Source: an uncultured Selenomonadaceae bacterium (GTDB taxonomy: Bacteria; Bacillota; Negativicutes; Selenomonadales; Selenomonadaceae). Taken from it: a stretch of 7,132 nt of DNA. Made by a program: the position numbers and the translations under genes. This document shows, piece by piece, positions 1 to 6,654 of this stretch. Location: NCBI GenBank assembly GCA_905235425.1, contig CAJOKY010000117.1:1-7132 (forward strand). Direction: 5' to 3'. The notes under the pieces were generated by a model. The model made no database searches, was not told the DNA's origin, and was given only the letters and a program-made list of their open reading frames with translations. Position 1 is the first letter of the stretch, and each line of letters opens with the position of its first letter.

Positions 1-3000
1 ACGCGCAGAAATGGCATTTTGCAATTTACAAGTCCCCTCTTTAATAAGGTCCTGCGCATTGCCCAGCCATACGTCCGTGCCGTGCGAAAAGCCGGAAATG
101 CGTACAAGGTCGCTGAAACATTGCGGCTTAGTGTCGTCAATCATCTGCCGCGTGAAACTTGTACGAAATTCAGGTATACCGAAAGTGCCGGACTTTGTAC
201 CGAGTTGAGCAGGTTGTAAACCTATTGCCTTTGTCGAGGAGAAAAGACTAAGCGTCGGTTTATCGTCAAGCGGAATGGTAAGCGGATTTATGTGCGTGAT
301 ATTTTCCAGCATTTTTATAACTGTTGGATCGTCGTGTCCAAGAATATCAAGCTTGACAAGGCGCGAACTTATTGAGTGATAATCAAAGTGCGTTGTAATT
401 GTGGTGGAGGATTTATCTTCGGCAGGGTGCTGAATCGGCGTAAAATAATGTATATCCATATCGCGAGGCACAACCATAATACCGGCGGGGTGTTGTCCGG
501 TTGTACGCTTGACGCCTGTAAATTTATTCGCCTTGTTTACAATAAATGAACCGGCTCGGGGAAGTTTTCTATTTTCTGTAGTGTCAAGTTCATCAAAATA
601 TTTTTTCGCGAAGCCGAAGGCGGTTTTTTCTGCAACGGTTGAAATTGTACCTGCGCGGTAAACGTTATGGCGTCCGAATAAAATTTCCGTGTACTTATGC
701 GCAGAGGCTTGATATTCGCCGGAAAAGTTCAAATCGATATCAGGCACTTTGTCACCGTCAAAACCGAGAAATACGGCAAAAGGTATGTCGTGACCGTCCT
801 TAGTCAAAGGGTGACCGCATACGGGGCAAATTTTATCTTCCAAGTCGTAGCCGCAACCTGCCTCACCATGCGTGAAAAATTCGCTGTACTGACATTTGGG
901 ACAACGATAATGCGGCGGCAAGGGATTTACTTCCGTGATACCCGTCATAGCCGCAACGAATGAAGAACCTACCGAGCCGCGTGAACCTACCAAGTAGCCG
1001 TCGTCATTGGATTTTTTAACCAACTTCTGTGCGATAAGGTACAGCACTGAAAAGCCGTGCTTAGTTATTGGCGTAAGCTCTTGATTCAATCGATCCTTTA
1101 CAATTTGAGGCAAAGGATCGCCGTACAATTCTTTAGCTTTATTTTCAGCCATAGTTGAAATTTCGTCATCGGCGCCGGGCATTTGCGGTGAATAGAGTCC
1201 GTCCGGTATCGGCTTTAACTCTTCAATCGAATCGGCAATCATATTTGGATTTTCAATTACCGCCTTATACGCTGTCTCTTCGTCAAGGTAGGAGAACTCT
1301 TGCAACATTTCATCAGTGGTACGTAAGAAAATCGGCGGCTGTTCGTTTGCATGATGAAATCCCTTACCGCTCATCATTATGGCGCGATAAATGCTGTCTT
1401 CAGGGTTTAAAAAATGCGCGTCACAAGTTGCAACAATCGGCTTACCCATTTTTTCGGCAATGGCGGCAACACGTTTGTTAATGTCGATTAAATCTTCGTC
1501 TGTATTAATTTGCGGAAAACGTTCAGACCTTTTCAGGTAGTCATTATTATGAATCGGCTGAATTTCAAGATAATCATAGAAGGCGGCAATTTCATCAAGT
1601 TCCGCGTCGCTTTTACCGTCAACAATCGCGCTGATTAATTCGCCCTGCGCGCAGGCTGAACCGATTATCAGACCTTCGCGAAATTTTGCCAAAATATCTT
1701 TTGGAATGCGCGGCTTGTGATAAAAATATTTCAACTGACTTATGGATACAATGCGATACAAATTGTCAAGACCGATTTTATTTTTCGCCAAAAGTATTAT
1801 GTGGTAGTAGGAAGATTTTATATTGTTATCAACTGAAAGGTACCCTTCCATACCGTAGATAATTTTTATATGCTTGCCCTTTTTCGCAAGCTTTTCGGCG
1901 GCATCTGCGGCAAAGGGAAAAGCCTGTACAACGCCGTGATCTGTTATAGCAACGGCAGACCAATTCCACTCGGCGGCGGTGTTGACTAATTTTTCAGGTG
2001 AAATAATAGCGTCCATTGCGCTAAGCGTAGTGTGTACGTGAAGTTCGACGCGCTTAACTTCGGCATTGTCTTGGCGCGGTGCTGTTGCGGCAGATAATGC
2101 AACGGATTCAATGGATACCATATTTTCTTTAATATATTCATCATATTGCGCGATGCCTTCAACAGTCAGATCATTTACGTCTTTAAGGCGAGATACAAAA
2201 TCTTCAGCGCCACTTTTACTTTTGAAAAATTTTTTGCAGGTTATTCCGTCGGTATCGTCAACAAGTGCGAAAGTTACCGCGCAGAAACCGTTTTTAAATT
2301 CGCGCAGTTTAACGCCGTTTATTTCGTCCGTGCCAATTTCGCCGGAAATTATCACCGTTCGTGACGCTCCTCTTTCAATAAGGCGCACTTCGTAAATTGT
2401 CGTGATATAGCCTTCAATTTTTTCAACGAATATGTTTTTGCCGTTGAAAGTTTTTTTGGGCGCGACAGTTTTTTTTATGGGCTTAACCGGCGTCAAAATA
2501 TTTTGGTCTGTATGTGTAAGTGTCACGTTGCTTATTTCCAACGTAGGCGCAGAAGTTTTTTGCTCCGGTGGTTCATAGTCTTCAGAATAAATTCGGGGCT
2601 CGTTTAAGAAATACGTCGGCAACGCGGTTTTGGCTAAAATTTCCATAGGGGCGTTGGGCTGTTCAATTTGTGTCACGGGATAATTTTTAATCCAGCGTGC
2701 GCTCCACCTCTTTCTTTTATTTTTGCGCTGTTTTTTACGAGTTCTTATTTCGTTCGCCGGAGTAGAAAAATAGTCATAGTAGATAGGCTTATTCCCATGA
2801 TATCTCCTATTTAAAAAATATTCCACGTAAATAGCCAAATCCCAATTAATGTTCGATTCTTCAACGTATAAAAAATGCATATGTACACCGAACTCATCAT
2901 TAAACATTTTGTATAAAAAAAAGTTTGCTAAAAATTCTTCCGCTATTGCTTCATCAACGCCGAAATATACCAATAAATTTCTTACGTTGTCTTCGTTGAG

Positions 3001-3018
3001 TTTAAGGTCGTTATTCAA
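1..3018 (-). CDS. polC: DNA polymerase III alpha subunit, PolC type, lacking the internal exonuclease (3' end off the window)
   Basis: Replicative polymerase that extends DNA at the fork. The first 1006 codons are visible in one uninterrupted frame; about 260 C-terminal residues (rest of fingers, duplex-binding part, clamp-binding tail) lie beyond the left edge. Domains in order: poorly conserved N-terminal domain (about 1-190) with a Lys/Arg cluster at 91-109; OB fold (about 195-300); PHP domain (about 322-600) with HVH at 327-329, TDH at 359-361, GME ending at E391, H406, SAC ending at C456, and D533-A-H535; polymerase palm and fingers with GSRGSVGSS (678-686), a four-Cys zinc motif (C706, C709, C731, C734), catalytic PDIDLNF (D760, D762), GQHPAG (841-846, usually GQHPGG) and KLDILGHDD (D891). 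PolC normally has a roughly 175-residue DEDD exonuclease between the E391 and H406 blocks; here only about 14 residues join them. The predicted full length of about 1265 fits loss of that domain against about 1437 in B. subtilis. The TTG start is chosen because GAGGTGA lies 5 bases upstream; the in-frame ATG at 3036 precedes that site. Family identity is near certain. Confidence 0.97.
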   Translation of the reverse strand, partial: MNNDLKLNEDNVRNLLVYFGVDEAIAEEFLANFFLYKMFNDEFGVHMHFLYVEESNINWDLAIYVEYFLNRRYHGNKPIYYDYFSTPANEIRTRKKQRKNKRKRWSARWIKNYPVTQIEQPNAPMEILAKTALPTYFLNEPRIYSEDYEPPEQKTSAPTLEISNVTLTHTDQNILTPVKPIKKTVAPKKTFNGKNIFVEKIEGYITTIYEVRLIERGASRTVIISGEIGTDEINGVKLREFKNGFCAVTFALVDDTDGITCKKFFKSKSGAEDFVSRLKDVNDLTVEGIAQYDEYIKENMVSIESVALSAATAPRQDNAEVKRVELHVHTTLSAMDAIISPEKLVNTAAEWNWSAVAITDHGVVQAFPFAADAAEKLAKKGKHIKIIYGMEGYLSVDNNIKSSYYHIILLAKNKIGLDNLYRIVSISQLKYFYHKPRIPKDILAKFREGLIIGSACAQGELISAIVDGKSDAELDEIAAFYDYLEIQPIHNNDYLKRSERFPQINTDEDLIDINKRVAAIAEKMGKPIVATCDAHFLNPEDSIYRAIMMSGKGFHHANEQPPIFLRTTDEMLQEFSYLDEETAYKAVIENPNMIADSIEELKPIPDGLYSPQMPGADDEISTMAENKAKELYGDPLPQIVKDRLNQELTPITKHGFSVLYLIAQKLVKKSNDDGYLVGSRGSVGSSFVAAMTGITEVNPLPPHYRCPKCQYSEFFTHGEAGCGYDLEDKICPVCGHPLTKDGHDIPFAVFLGFDGDKVPDIDLNFSGEYQASAHKYTEILFGRHNVYRAGTISTVAEKTAFGFAKKYFDELDTTENRKLPRAGSFIVNKANKFTGVKRTTGQHPAGIMVVPRDMDIHYFTPIQHPAEDKSSTTITTHFDYHSISSRLVKLDILGHDDPTVIKMLENITHINPLTIPLDDKPTLSLFSSTKAIGLQPAQLGTKSGTFGIPEFRTSFTRQMIDDTKPQCFSDLVRISGFSHGTDVWLGNAQDLIKEGTCKLQNAISAR

Positions 3019-3023
3019 TGAAA

Positions 3024-3030
3024 TCACCTC
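3024..3030 (-). promoter_or_regulatory. Ribosome binding site fixing the polC TTG start
   Basis: The minus strand reads GAGGTGA, ending 5 bases before the TTG codon at 3018-3016. It overlaps the codons that would follow an in-frame ATG at 3036-3034, so it cannot serve that ATG. This favours the TTG start. Confidence 0.7.
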
Positions 3031-3064
3031 GCACATAAATTTAGTAAGTTGTATCAGCTTATAT

Positions 3065-3093
3065 ATTTTAACCTAAAAAATTTTATGTGTCGA
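3065..3093 (-). promoter_or_regulatory. Probable polC promoter
   Basis: On the minus strand TCGACA (5 of 6 to TTGACA) is followed after exactly 17 bases by TAAAAT (5 of 6 to TATAAT). It lies in the 97-base gap between the upstream gene's stop and polC, giving a leader of roughly 40 bases before the TTG start. No terminator hairpin is visible in this gap, so read-through from the upstream membrane-protein gene is also possible. The match is by eye; the region is AT-rich, so chance hits are easy. Confidence 0.5.
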
Positions 3094-3115
3094 ATCATTT
3101 ACAATGCTTAACGCG

Positions 3116-3820
3116 TCAAAAATCGTCATTAATACGTGCATTAAAAAATAATTCGCCGTCATTTTTTCTAAGCGTATATGTAACTTTCCCTCTAACAGCA
3201 GAAGTATTTAAATCTTCGTCAGCGGCTTTTTCCAACATTTCAAGTTCACGAAAAACGTCGCCGCGCTTTTCTTGATTCAGCTCAGGATTTAACACGGCAA
3301 CAACTAAGCCGCAGGCATTTAGCATTTGAAAAGATTCGTCGGTATTTTTCGGATCGGCAACTATGCTGACTTCTTTTACAAAAAGCGTATCGTCATCAAT
3401 TTTTCCGCGCAGATTAATTGTGTCCGTGACGCTGTAGATGAAATCCACTCTGCCTACAACTAATTTGTTTTCGTCAATTTTAATATTTAAATTCGGCGCA
3501 AGTTTATCAGCCTGTTCATTGTATCGTGCGGCAAAATCTTCACGTTTTAATTTGCCGACATCGATAAACGAATGTTCCGGCGAAATAATTACGGCGTATA
3601 CAAAAAAAGCCGTGCAAAGTACGGACATGGTTAGAGTAGTTTTTTTGTCGTAGGGAGAATATTTGTAGGCGAAAAGCCAACCGAGCGGCGGGATAAATAA
3701 AAGCAACATGAACATGCCGATAATGCGCGGATAATTTTTAAAATTGCTTAGTGAAAATATCGGCTCTTCTTTTACAACTTCAATCTGCGGTTTCGGCTTG
3801 GGTTTACGTATTTTTCGCAT
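3116..3820 (-). CDS. Hypothetical two-pass membrane protein with an extracytoplasmic C-terminal domain
   Basis: A 234-residue protein I do not recognise. It opens with a basic, proline/lysine-rich tail (MRKIRKPKPKP), then two hydrophobic segments at about 33-52 (with IPPLGW in the middle) and 62-80, joined by a short positively charged loop. The remaining 150 residues are soluble, charged and probably outside the membrane, starting at SPEHSF. That part mixes beta-like stretches with a Glu/Lys-rich helix (about 188-203) and ends in NDDF. There is no lipobox, cleavable signal peptide or catalytic motif I can name. The frame extends upstream to a TTG at 3865, but that codon lies 3 bases from a TATAAT box and has no ribosome binding site. 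The ATG at 3820 follows AAAGGA by 7 bases and is the better start. The gene ends 97 bases before polC on the same strand. It is a real gene by start signals, promoter and protein-like composition; its function is unknown. Confidence 0.85.
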   Translation of the reverse strand: MRKIRKPKPKPQIEVVKEEPIFSLSNFKNYPRIIGMFMLLLFIPPLGWLFAYKYSPYDKKTTLTMSVLCTAFFVYAVIISPEHSFIDVGKLKREDFAARYNEQADKLAPNLNIKIDENKLVVGRVDFIYSVTDTINLRGKIDDDTLFVKEVSIVADPKNTDESFQMLNACGLVVAVLNPELNQEKRGDVFRELEMLEKAADEDLNTSAVRGKVTYTLRKNDGELFFNARINDDF

Positions 3821-3827
3821 AAAAATT

Positions 3828-3832
3828 TCCTT
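3828..3832 (-). promoter_or_regulatory. Ribosome binding site choosing the internal ATG of the membrane-protein gene
   Basis: The minus strand reads AAGGA inside GGAAAGGAAA, 7 bases before ATG 3820-3818. The longer in-frame TTG at 3865 has no such site. This removes 15 residues from the longest open frame. Confidence 0.7.
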
Positions 3833-3868
3833 TCCAATCTGAAAAATTTTTTTCAAAGTTTCCAAAAT

Positions 3869-3897
3869 ATTATAGCATAGTGAAACATTACTTGAAA
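3869..3897 (-). promoter_or_regulatory. Extended -10 promoter for the membrane-protein gene
   Basis: The minus strand carries a perfect extended -10, TGCTATAAT (TATAAT at 3869-3874, TG at 3876-3877). A weak -35, TTTCAA (3 of 6), sits 17 bases upstream at 3892-3897. A strong TGn extension with a poor -35 is a known compensating pattern for the housekeeping sigma factor. Transcription would begin near 3862, leaving about 40 bases of leader before ATG 3820. Confidence 0.6.
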
Positions 3898-3929
3898 GAT
3901 TGCAGGAAATTTTATGTTCAAAATGTCGC

Positions 3930-4265
3930 CTATAATTGACTTTGATTCAAAGTCGCCGTTTCATGAAGATAAATCAGCACATTTTCAAAGTCATTTTGCT
4001 TTACAAAACGTTCCGCCATTTTCACCATTGCTCGATTATGGAGTCCTGTTTATTTAAACTCGGTGCCAACAACTCTCTTGGCGGAAGGATCTCCCTGTTC
4101 AGCGTCACGGCTATAAAACATTTGAAATGTTTCGTTATTTTTGTTCGTACCTATGCCGTCATATAATAGGCGCCCAATTTCCATACATGCCTGTGTATTT
4201 CCGGCATCGGCTGACATTCTAAATAATCTGCAAATTGTTAAAATTAAATTAAAAACCATGAACAA
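3930..4265 (-). pseudogene. Remnant of a Sel1-like repeat (SLR) protein gene
   Basis: The frame from the ATG at 4265 encodes 71 residues, of which about 14-71 match the Sel1-like repeat pattern: SADAGNTQAC, EIGRLLYDGIG, then a Tyr-containing segment and DAEQGDPSAK, the start of a second unit. A TAA at 4050-4052 interrupts it. The same frame then continues for 39 protein-like codons (AMVKMAERFVKQNDFENVLIYL and onward) to a TAG at 3930-3932, so the stop looks like a nonsense mutation in a once longer helical-repeat protein. The first dozen residues look like non-coding DNA, and no ribosome binding site precedes the ATG. The left flank is a terminator, so the 5' part of the gene appears lost. 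SLR proteins act as protein-interaction scaffolds; no residual function is claimed. It could alternatively be a short expressed fragment, which I think is less likely. Confidence 0.65.
3938..3954. repeat. Short perfect inverted repeat, 7-base arms
   Basis: GACTTTG, 3-base spacer ATT, CAAAGTC. It lies in the last codons of the Sel1 remnant, about 40 bases upstream of the -35 of the membrane-protein promoter. TTCAAAGTC recurs at 3984-3992. It could be a small operator or hairpin, or simply chance. Confidence 0.35.
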
Positions 4266-4273
4266 ATTTTACA

Positions 4274-4321
4274 TAAAAAAACAAACAGCCAATCGCGGAA
4301 ATTGGCGACTGACTGTCTGTT
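4274..4321 (-). terminator. Intrinsic terminator of the PTS gene
   Basis: Read on the minus strand, AACAGACAG (4321-4313) pairs with CTGTTTGTT (4288-4280) with one mismatch. Inside it CCAAT and ATTGG form a second 5-bp stem around a 7-base loop, with a short unpaired stretch on one side. A run of seven T follows directly, the last ones at 4274-4281 next to the closing arm. It lies about 100 bases after the stop of the EIICBA gene, and nothing else on that strand needs a terminator here. The plus-strand version ends in GGGGTTTT, so weak bidirectional function is possible. Confidence 0.8.
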
Positions 4322-4349
4322 CGGGGTTTTATGGTAGTAATGCTCGAAT

Positions 4350-4415
4350 GAATTAAGAATTAGTGATTAAGAATTATAAATTTCTAAACAATTCTAAATT
4401 CTAAATTCTTAATTC
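4350..4415. repeat. 66-base AT-rich inverted repeat with a 7-base internal period
   Basis: The arms begin GAATTAAGAATT at 4350 and end AATTCTTAATTC at 4415, and they pair imperfectly along their whole length around a centre near 4382. Read in steps of seven from 4353, the units are TTAAGAA, TTAGTGA, TTAAGAA, TTATAAA, TTTCTAA, ACAATTC, TAAATTC, TAAATTC, TTAATTC. An 11-base direct repeat ATTAAGAATTA occurs at 4352 and 4366. The element starts 3 bases after the PTS stop codon. It can fold into a long hairpin in the transcript, ahead of the terminator. Heptanucleotide tandem repeats and small palindromic elements are known in other bacteria; I cannot tell whether this one is dispersed in its genome. 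Confidence 0.7.
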
Positions 4416-4418
4416 CAA

Positions 4419-6611
4419 TTATCCTAAAACTTCAACGAGATCATCCTGTCCGGCTTTAACGTCACCGGTTTTGAGCGGACGAACTGCGCGGTAAGAGGAA
4501 GAGTTTGTAACGATAAGCGGCGTGACAACGGGATAGCCGGCTTTCTTGATAGCGTCAATGTCGAATGTAACGAGAAGATCGCCGCGCTTGACATCTTGAC
4601 CGTCCGTGACATGGACTTCAAAGTTTTCGCCGTTGAGTTTAACCGTATCAATACCAATGTGCATTAAGAGTTCCGCACCGCCCGGCGTAACCATGCCGAT
4701 AGCGTGTTTAGTCGGGAAGATAAGCGTAATTTTGCCGTCACAAGGAGCAATGAGTTTTCCTTCTGCAGGATCGACAGCAACGCCGTCACCCATAGCGCGT
4801 GAAGAGAATCCGTCGTCTGGAACTTCGTTCATAAGCATCATATGACCGGTAAGATGTGCACCGAAAGTTTCATCAGGCATCTTGGGTTTTTCGGGTTCAG
4901 CCGCCGCAGCAGGAGCGCTACCACCGGTAGCTTGTTCAACCATAGCGCGACTAATCTTGCCTTCGCGAATGCCTTCGACAAATTCTTCAAAGTTAGCTTT
5001 AACAATCGTGACGCTCGGTCCGTAGATAACTTGAATAGCATTGCCCTTGATAACAACGCCGCCGGCGCCGGTACCTTTCAAAATACCTTCGTCAACTTTT
5101 GAACCGTCAACCAATGTCAAGCGTAAACGTGTCGCGCAGCAGTCAATTTCAGTTACGTTGTCAACGCCGCCAACACCTTTAAGAATAGTTGCAGACTTCA
5201 TATCGAAATCAGCCGGTACGTTTGCACCGCCGCCACCTGCAACGCCGACGCCCGTAGCTTTTTGATAATCTGCTTTGGACATCATCTTAACTTCTTCGTC
5301 ATCAGCTTCACGACCGGGAGTCTTGAGATCCCATTTCATAATGAAGAATTTAAACGTTACGAAGTAGAGTACCGCATAAGCAGCAAATACCGGCAATATC
5401 ATCATCCAGTTGGATTTTGCTTGACCGGGCAAGACGCCGTAAAGGATAAAGTCAATAAGACCGTCGGAGAATGTTGTACCAATCGCTATGCCTAAAATAT
5501 GGCAAGTTGCAAATGCAAGACCTGCATAAATGACGTGAATACCGAAAAGTTCTTTTGCGAGGAAGAGGAATGTAAATTCGATAGGCTCGGTGATACCTGT
5601 CAAGAATGAAGTTAAACCGACGGAGAAGAGCAGTGAACCTGCCGCATGTTTCTTTTCAGGACGTGCGCAAGTGTACATTGCAAATGCCGCAGCGGGAAGA
5701 CCAGCCATCATGAAGGGGAATTTACCGGTTAAGAAACGGCAAGCTTCAACTGAAAAATGTTCGGTGTTAGGTGATGCAAGCTGTGCAAAGAAAATATTCT
5801 GCGCACCCATAACAGTGTTGCCGTCGATAACCATTGTGCCGCCGAGACCTGTTTGCCAGAAGGGCAAGTAGAAAATGTGGTGAAGACCGAAAGGAATTAA
5901 TGCACGTTCACAGCAACCAAAGAAGAATGTACCAAAATAGCCGGATGCTTTAACAATATCGCCGAGTTTAAAAATGCCTGACTGAATTACGGGCCATACC
6001 AAGTACATGATGAAACCGGTTGCAATACCGAAAATCATGCTTGCAATCGGAATAAAACGAGTTCCGCCGAAAAATGCAAAGGCGGGAGGAAGTTGGGTTT
6101 TGTAGAAACGGTTACAAATTTCCGCCGCCGCAAGACCTGTTACGATACCTGCGAAAACACCCATTTGCAAAGTAGTTATACCGAGAACAGTTGCAATAGC
6201 ACCGTCACGAACATTCGCTTCAGGGTTGACGGCACCGCCTATAAGTGTACCGTCAAGAGTTAAGAATACGTTAATTGTCGTCAACATGACGAGATAAAAA
6301 ATTGCTGCACCGAGAACGGCGATACCTTTTTCTTTTTTCGCCATACCAAGTGCTACAGCCAGCGCGAAAATCAGCGCCAAGTTGCCGAAAATCGCCGAGC
6401 CGACATTTGAAAGAATCAGCATGAAGCTGTAAAGTCCGCTACCTTCGTGCAGTATGCCTTGAAGTCCATATGCCGCGATGGTGGTAGGGTTTGAAAATGA
6501 TGCGCCTATACCCAAAAGTACGCCCGCAAAAGGCAATACCGCGATCGGCAGGAACAATGACTTACCGATTTGTTGGGCAACGGCAAATGCCGAGCCGCCT
6601 GAGTCGCTCAT
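4419..6611 (-). CDS. ptsG: PTS glucose-family permease, fused EIICBA
   Basis: Membrane transporter that takes up and phosphorylates a hexose, with phosphate passing from HPr to EIIA, to EIIB, to the sugar bound by EIIC. It is complete at 730 residues, near the usual size for a glucose-family EIICBA. EIIC spans about 1-435, with hydrophobic segments throughout, ERALIPFGLHHI (235-246), GITEP (339-343) and the closing LKTPGRE (429-435). A Gly-rich linker (452-466) leads to EIIB (about 468-550), with the phosphorylated Cys at C492 in CCATRLR. An Ala/Pro-rich linker (563-577) leads to EIIA (about 580-728), with H636 and the phosphorylated H651 in HIGIDTV. The GLHHIFY...FW stretch resembles the B. 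subtilis glucose permease as I remember it more than NagE, so glucose is the best guess; glucosamine or N-acetylglucosamine specificity is not excluded. The ATG start follows AAGGAGGT by 6 bases. It is a single-gene unit with its own promoter and terminator. Confidence 0.93.
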   Translation of the reverse strand: MSDSGGSAFAVAQQIGKSLFLPIAVLPFAGVLLGIGASFSNPTTIAAYGLQGILHEGSGLYSFMLILSNVGSAIFGNLALIFALAVALGMAKKEKGIAVLGAAIFYLVMLTTINVFLTLDGTLIGGAVNPEANVRDGAIATVLGITTLQMGVFAGIVTGLAAAEICNRFYKTQLPPAFAFFGGTRFIPIASMIFGIATGFIMYLVWPVIQSGIFKLGDIVKASGYFGTFFFGCCERALIPFGLHHIFYLPFWQTGLGGTMVIDGNTVMGAQNIFFAQLASPNTEHFSVEACRFLTGKFPFMMAGLPAAAFAMYTCARPEKKHAAGSLLFSVGLTSFLTGITEPIEFTFLFLAKELFGIHVIYAGLAFATCHILGIAIGTTFSDGLIDFILYGVLPGQAKSNWMMILPVFAAYAVLYFVTFKFFIMKWDLKTPGREADDEEVKMMSKADYQKATGVGVAGGGGANVPADFDMKSATILKGVGGVDNVTEIDCCATRLRLTLVDGSKVDEGILKGTGAGGVVIKGNAIQVIYGPSVTIVKANFEEFVEGIREGKISRAMVEQATGGSAPAAAAEPEKPKMPDETFGAHLTGHMMLMNEVPDDGFSSRAMGDGVAVDPAEGKLIAPCDGKITLIFPTKHAIGMVTPGGAELLMHIGIDTVKLNGENFEVHVTDGQDVKRGDLLVTFDIDAIKKAGYPVVTPLIVTNSSSYRAVRPLKTGDVKAGQDDLVEVLG

Positions 6612-6630
6612 GGGAAAACCTCCTTGCCAT

Positions 6631-6654
6631 AAATAAAAAATCTACGAGCAGATT
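6631..6654 (-). promoter_or_regulatory. Weak terminator-like hairpin in the PTS leader
   Basis: On the minus strand AATCT and AGATT pair around GCTCGT (extendable by a G-T pair) and are followed by TTTTTATTT, just upstream of the AAGGAGGT ribosome binding site. Glucose PTS genes in Bacillota are often controlled by BglG-type antitermination in the leader. I do not see a recognisable antiterminator (RAT) sequence overlapping this hairpin, and the stem is short and AT-rich. It may be nothing. Confidence 0.25.

Noticed and set aside
697..963. Plus-strand open frame of 88 codons opposite polC
   Set aside because: It is antisense to strongly conserved PolC sequence (zinc motif and PDIDLNF region), has no family resemblance, and is a shadow of the real frame. 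The same holds for 1155-1481 and 2066-2395.
1..3018. Reading this gene as DnaE rather than PolC because no exonuclease is present
   Set aside because: The OB fold lies before the PHP domain, a four-Cys zinc motif follows GSRGSVGSS, and the catalytic region reads PDIDLNFSGEYQ and KLDILGHDD, all diagnostic of PolC.
3019..3036. Alternative polC start at the in-frame ATG 3036
   Set aside because: The only Shine-Dalgarno-like sequence, GAGGTGA, lies downstream of that ATG and is correctly placed for TTG 3018.
3821..3865. Longer N-terminus of the membrane protein starting at TTG 3865
   Set aside because: The codon is 3 bases from a perfect TATAAT on the same strand and has no ribosome binding site; ATG 3820 has AAAGGA at good spacing.
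4391..4411. ATTCTAA tandem units as a CRISPR or plasmid iteron array
   Set aside because: The units are 7 bases with no spacers, no cas or rep gene is nearby, and they form one arm of an inverted repeat.
4424..4657. Minus-strand open frame of 77 codons overlapping the EIIA coding region
   Set aside because: It is an alternative frame inside the well-supported PTS gene with no ribosome binding site or family resemblance; 4838-5056 is the same case.
4842..5871. Several plus-strand open frames opposite the PTS gene
   Set aside because: They are antisense shadows of a conserved membrane-transport gene, rich in Ser/Pro/Thr as expected from reverse-frame translation.
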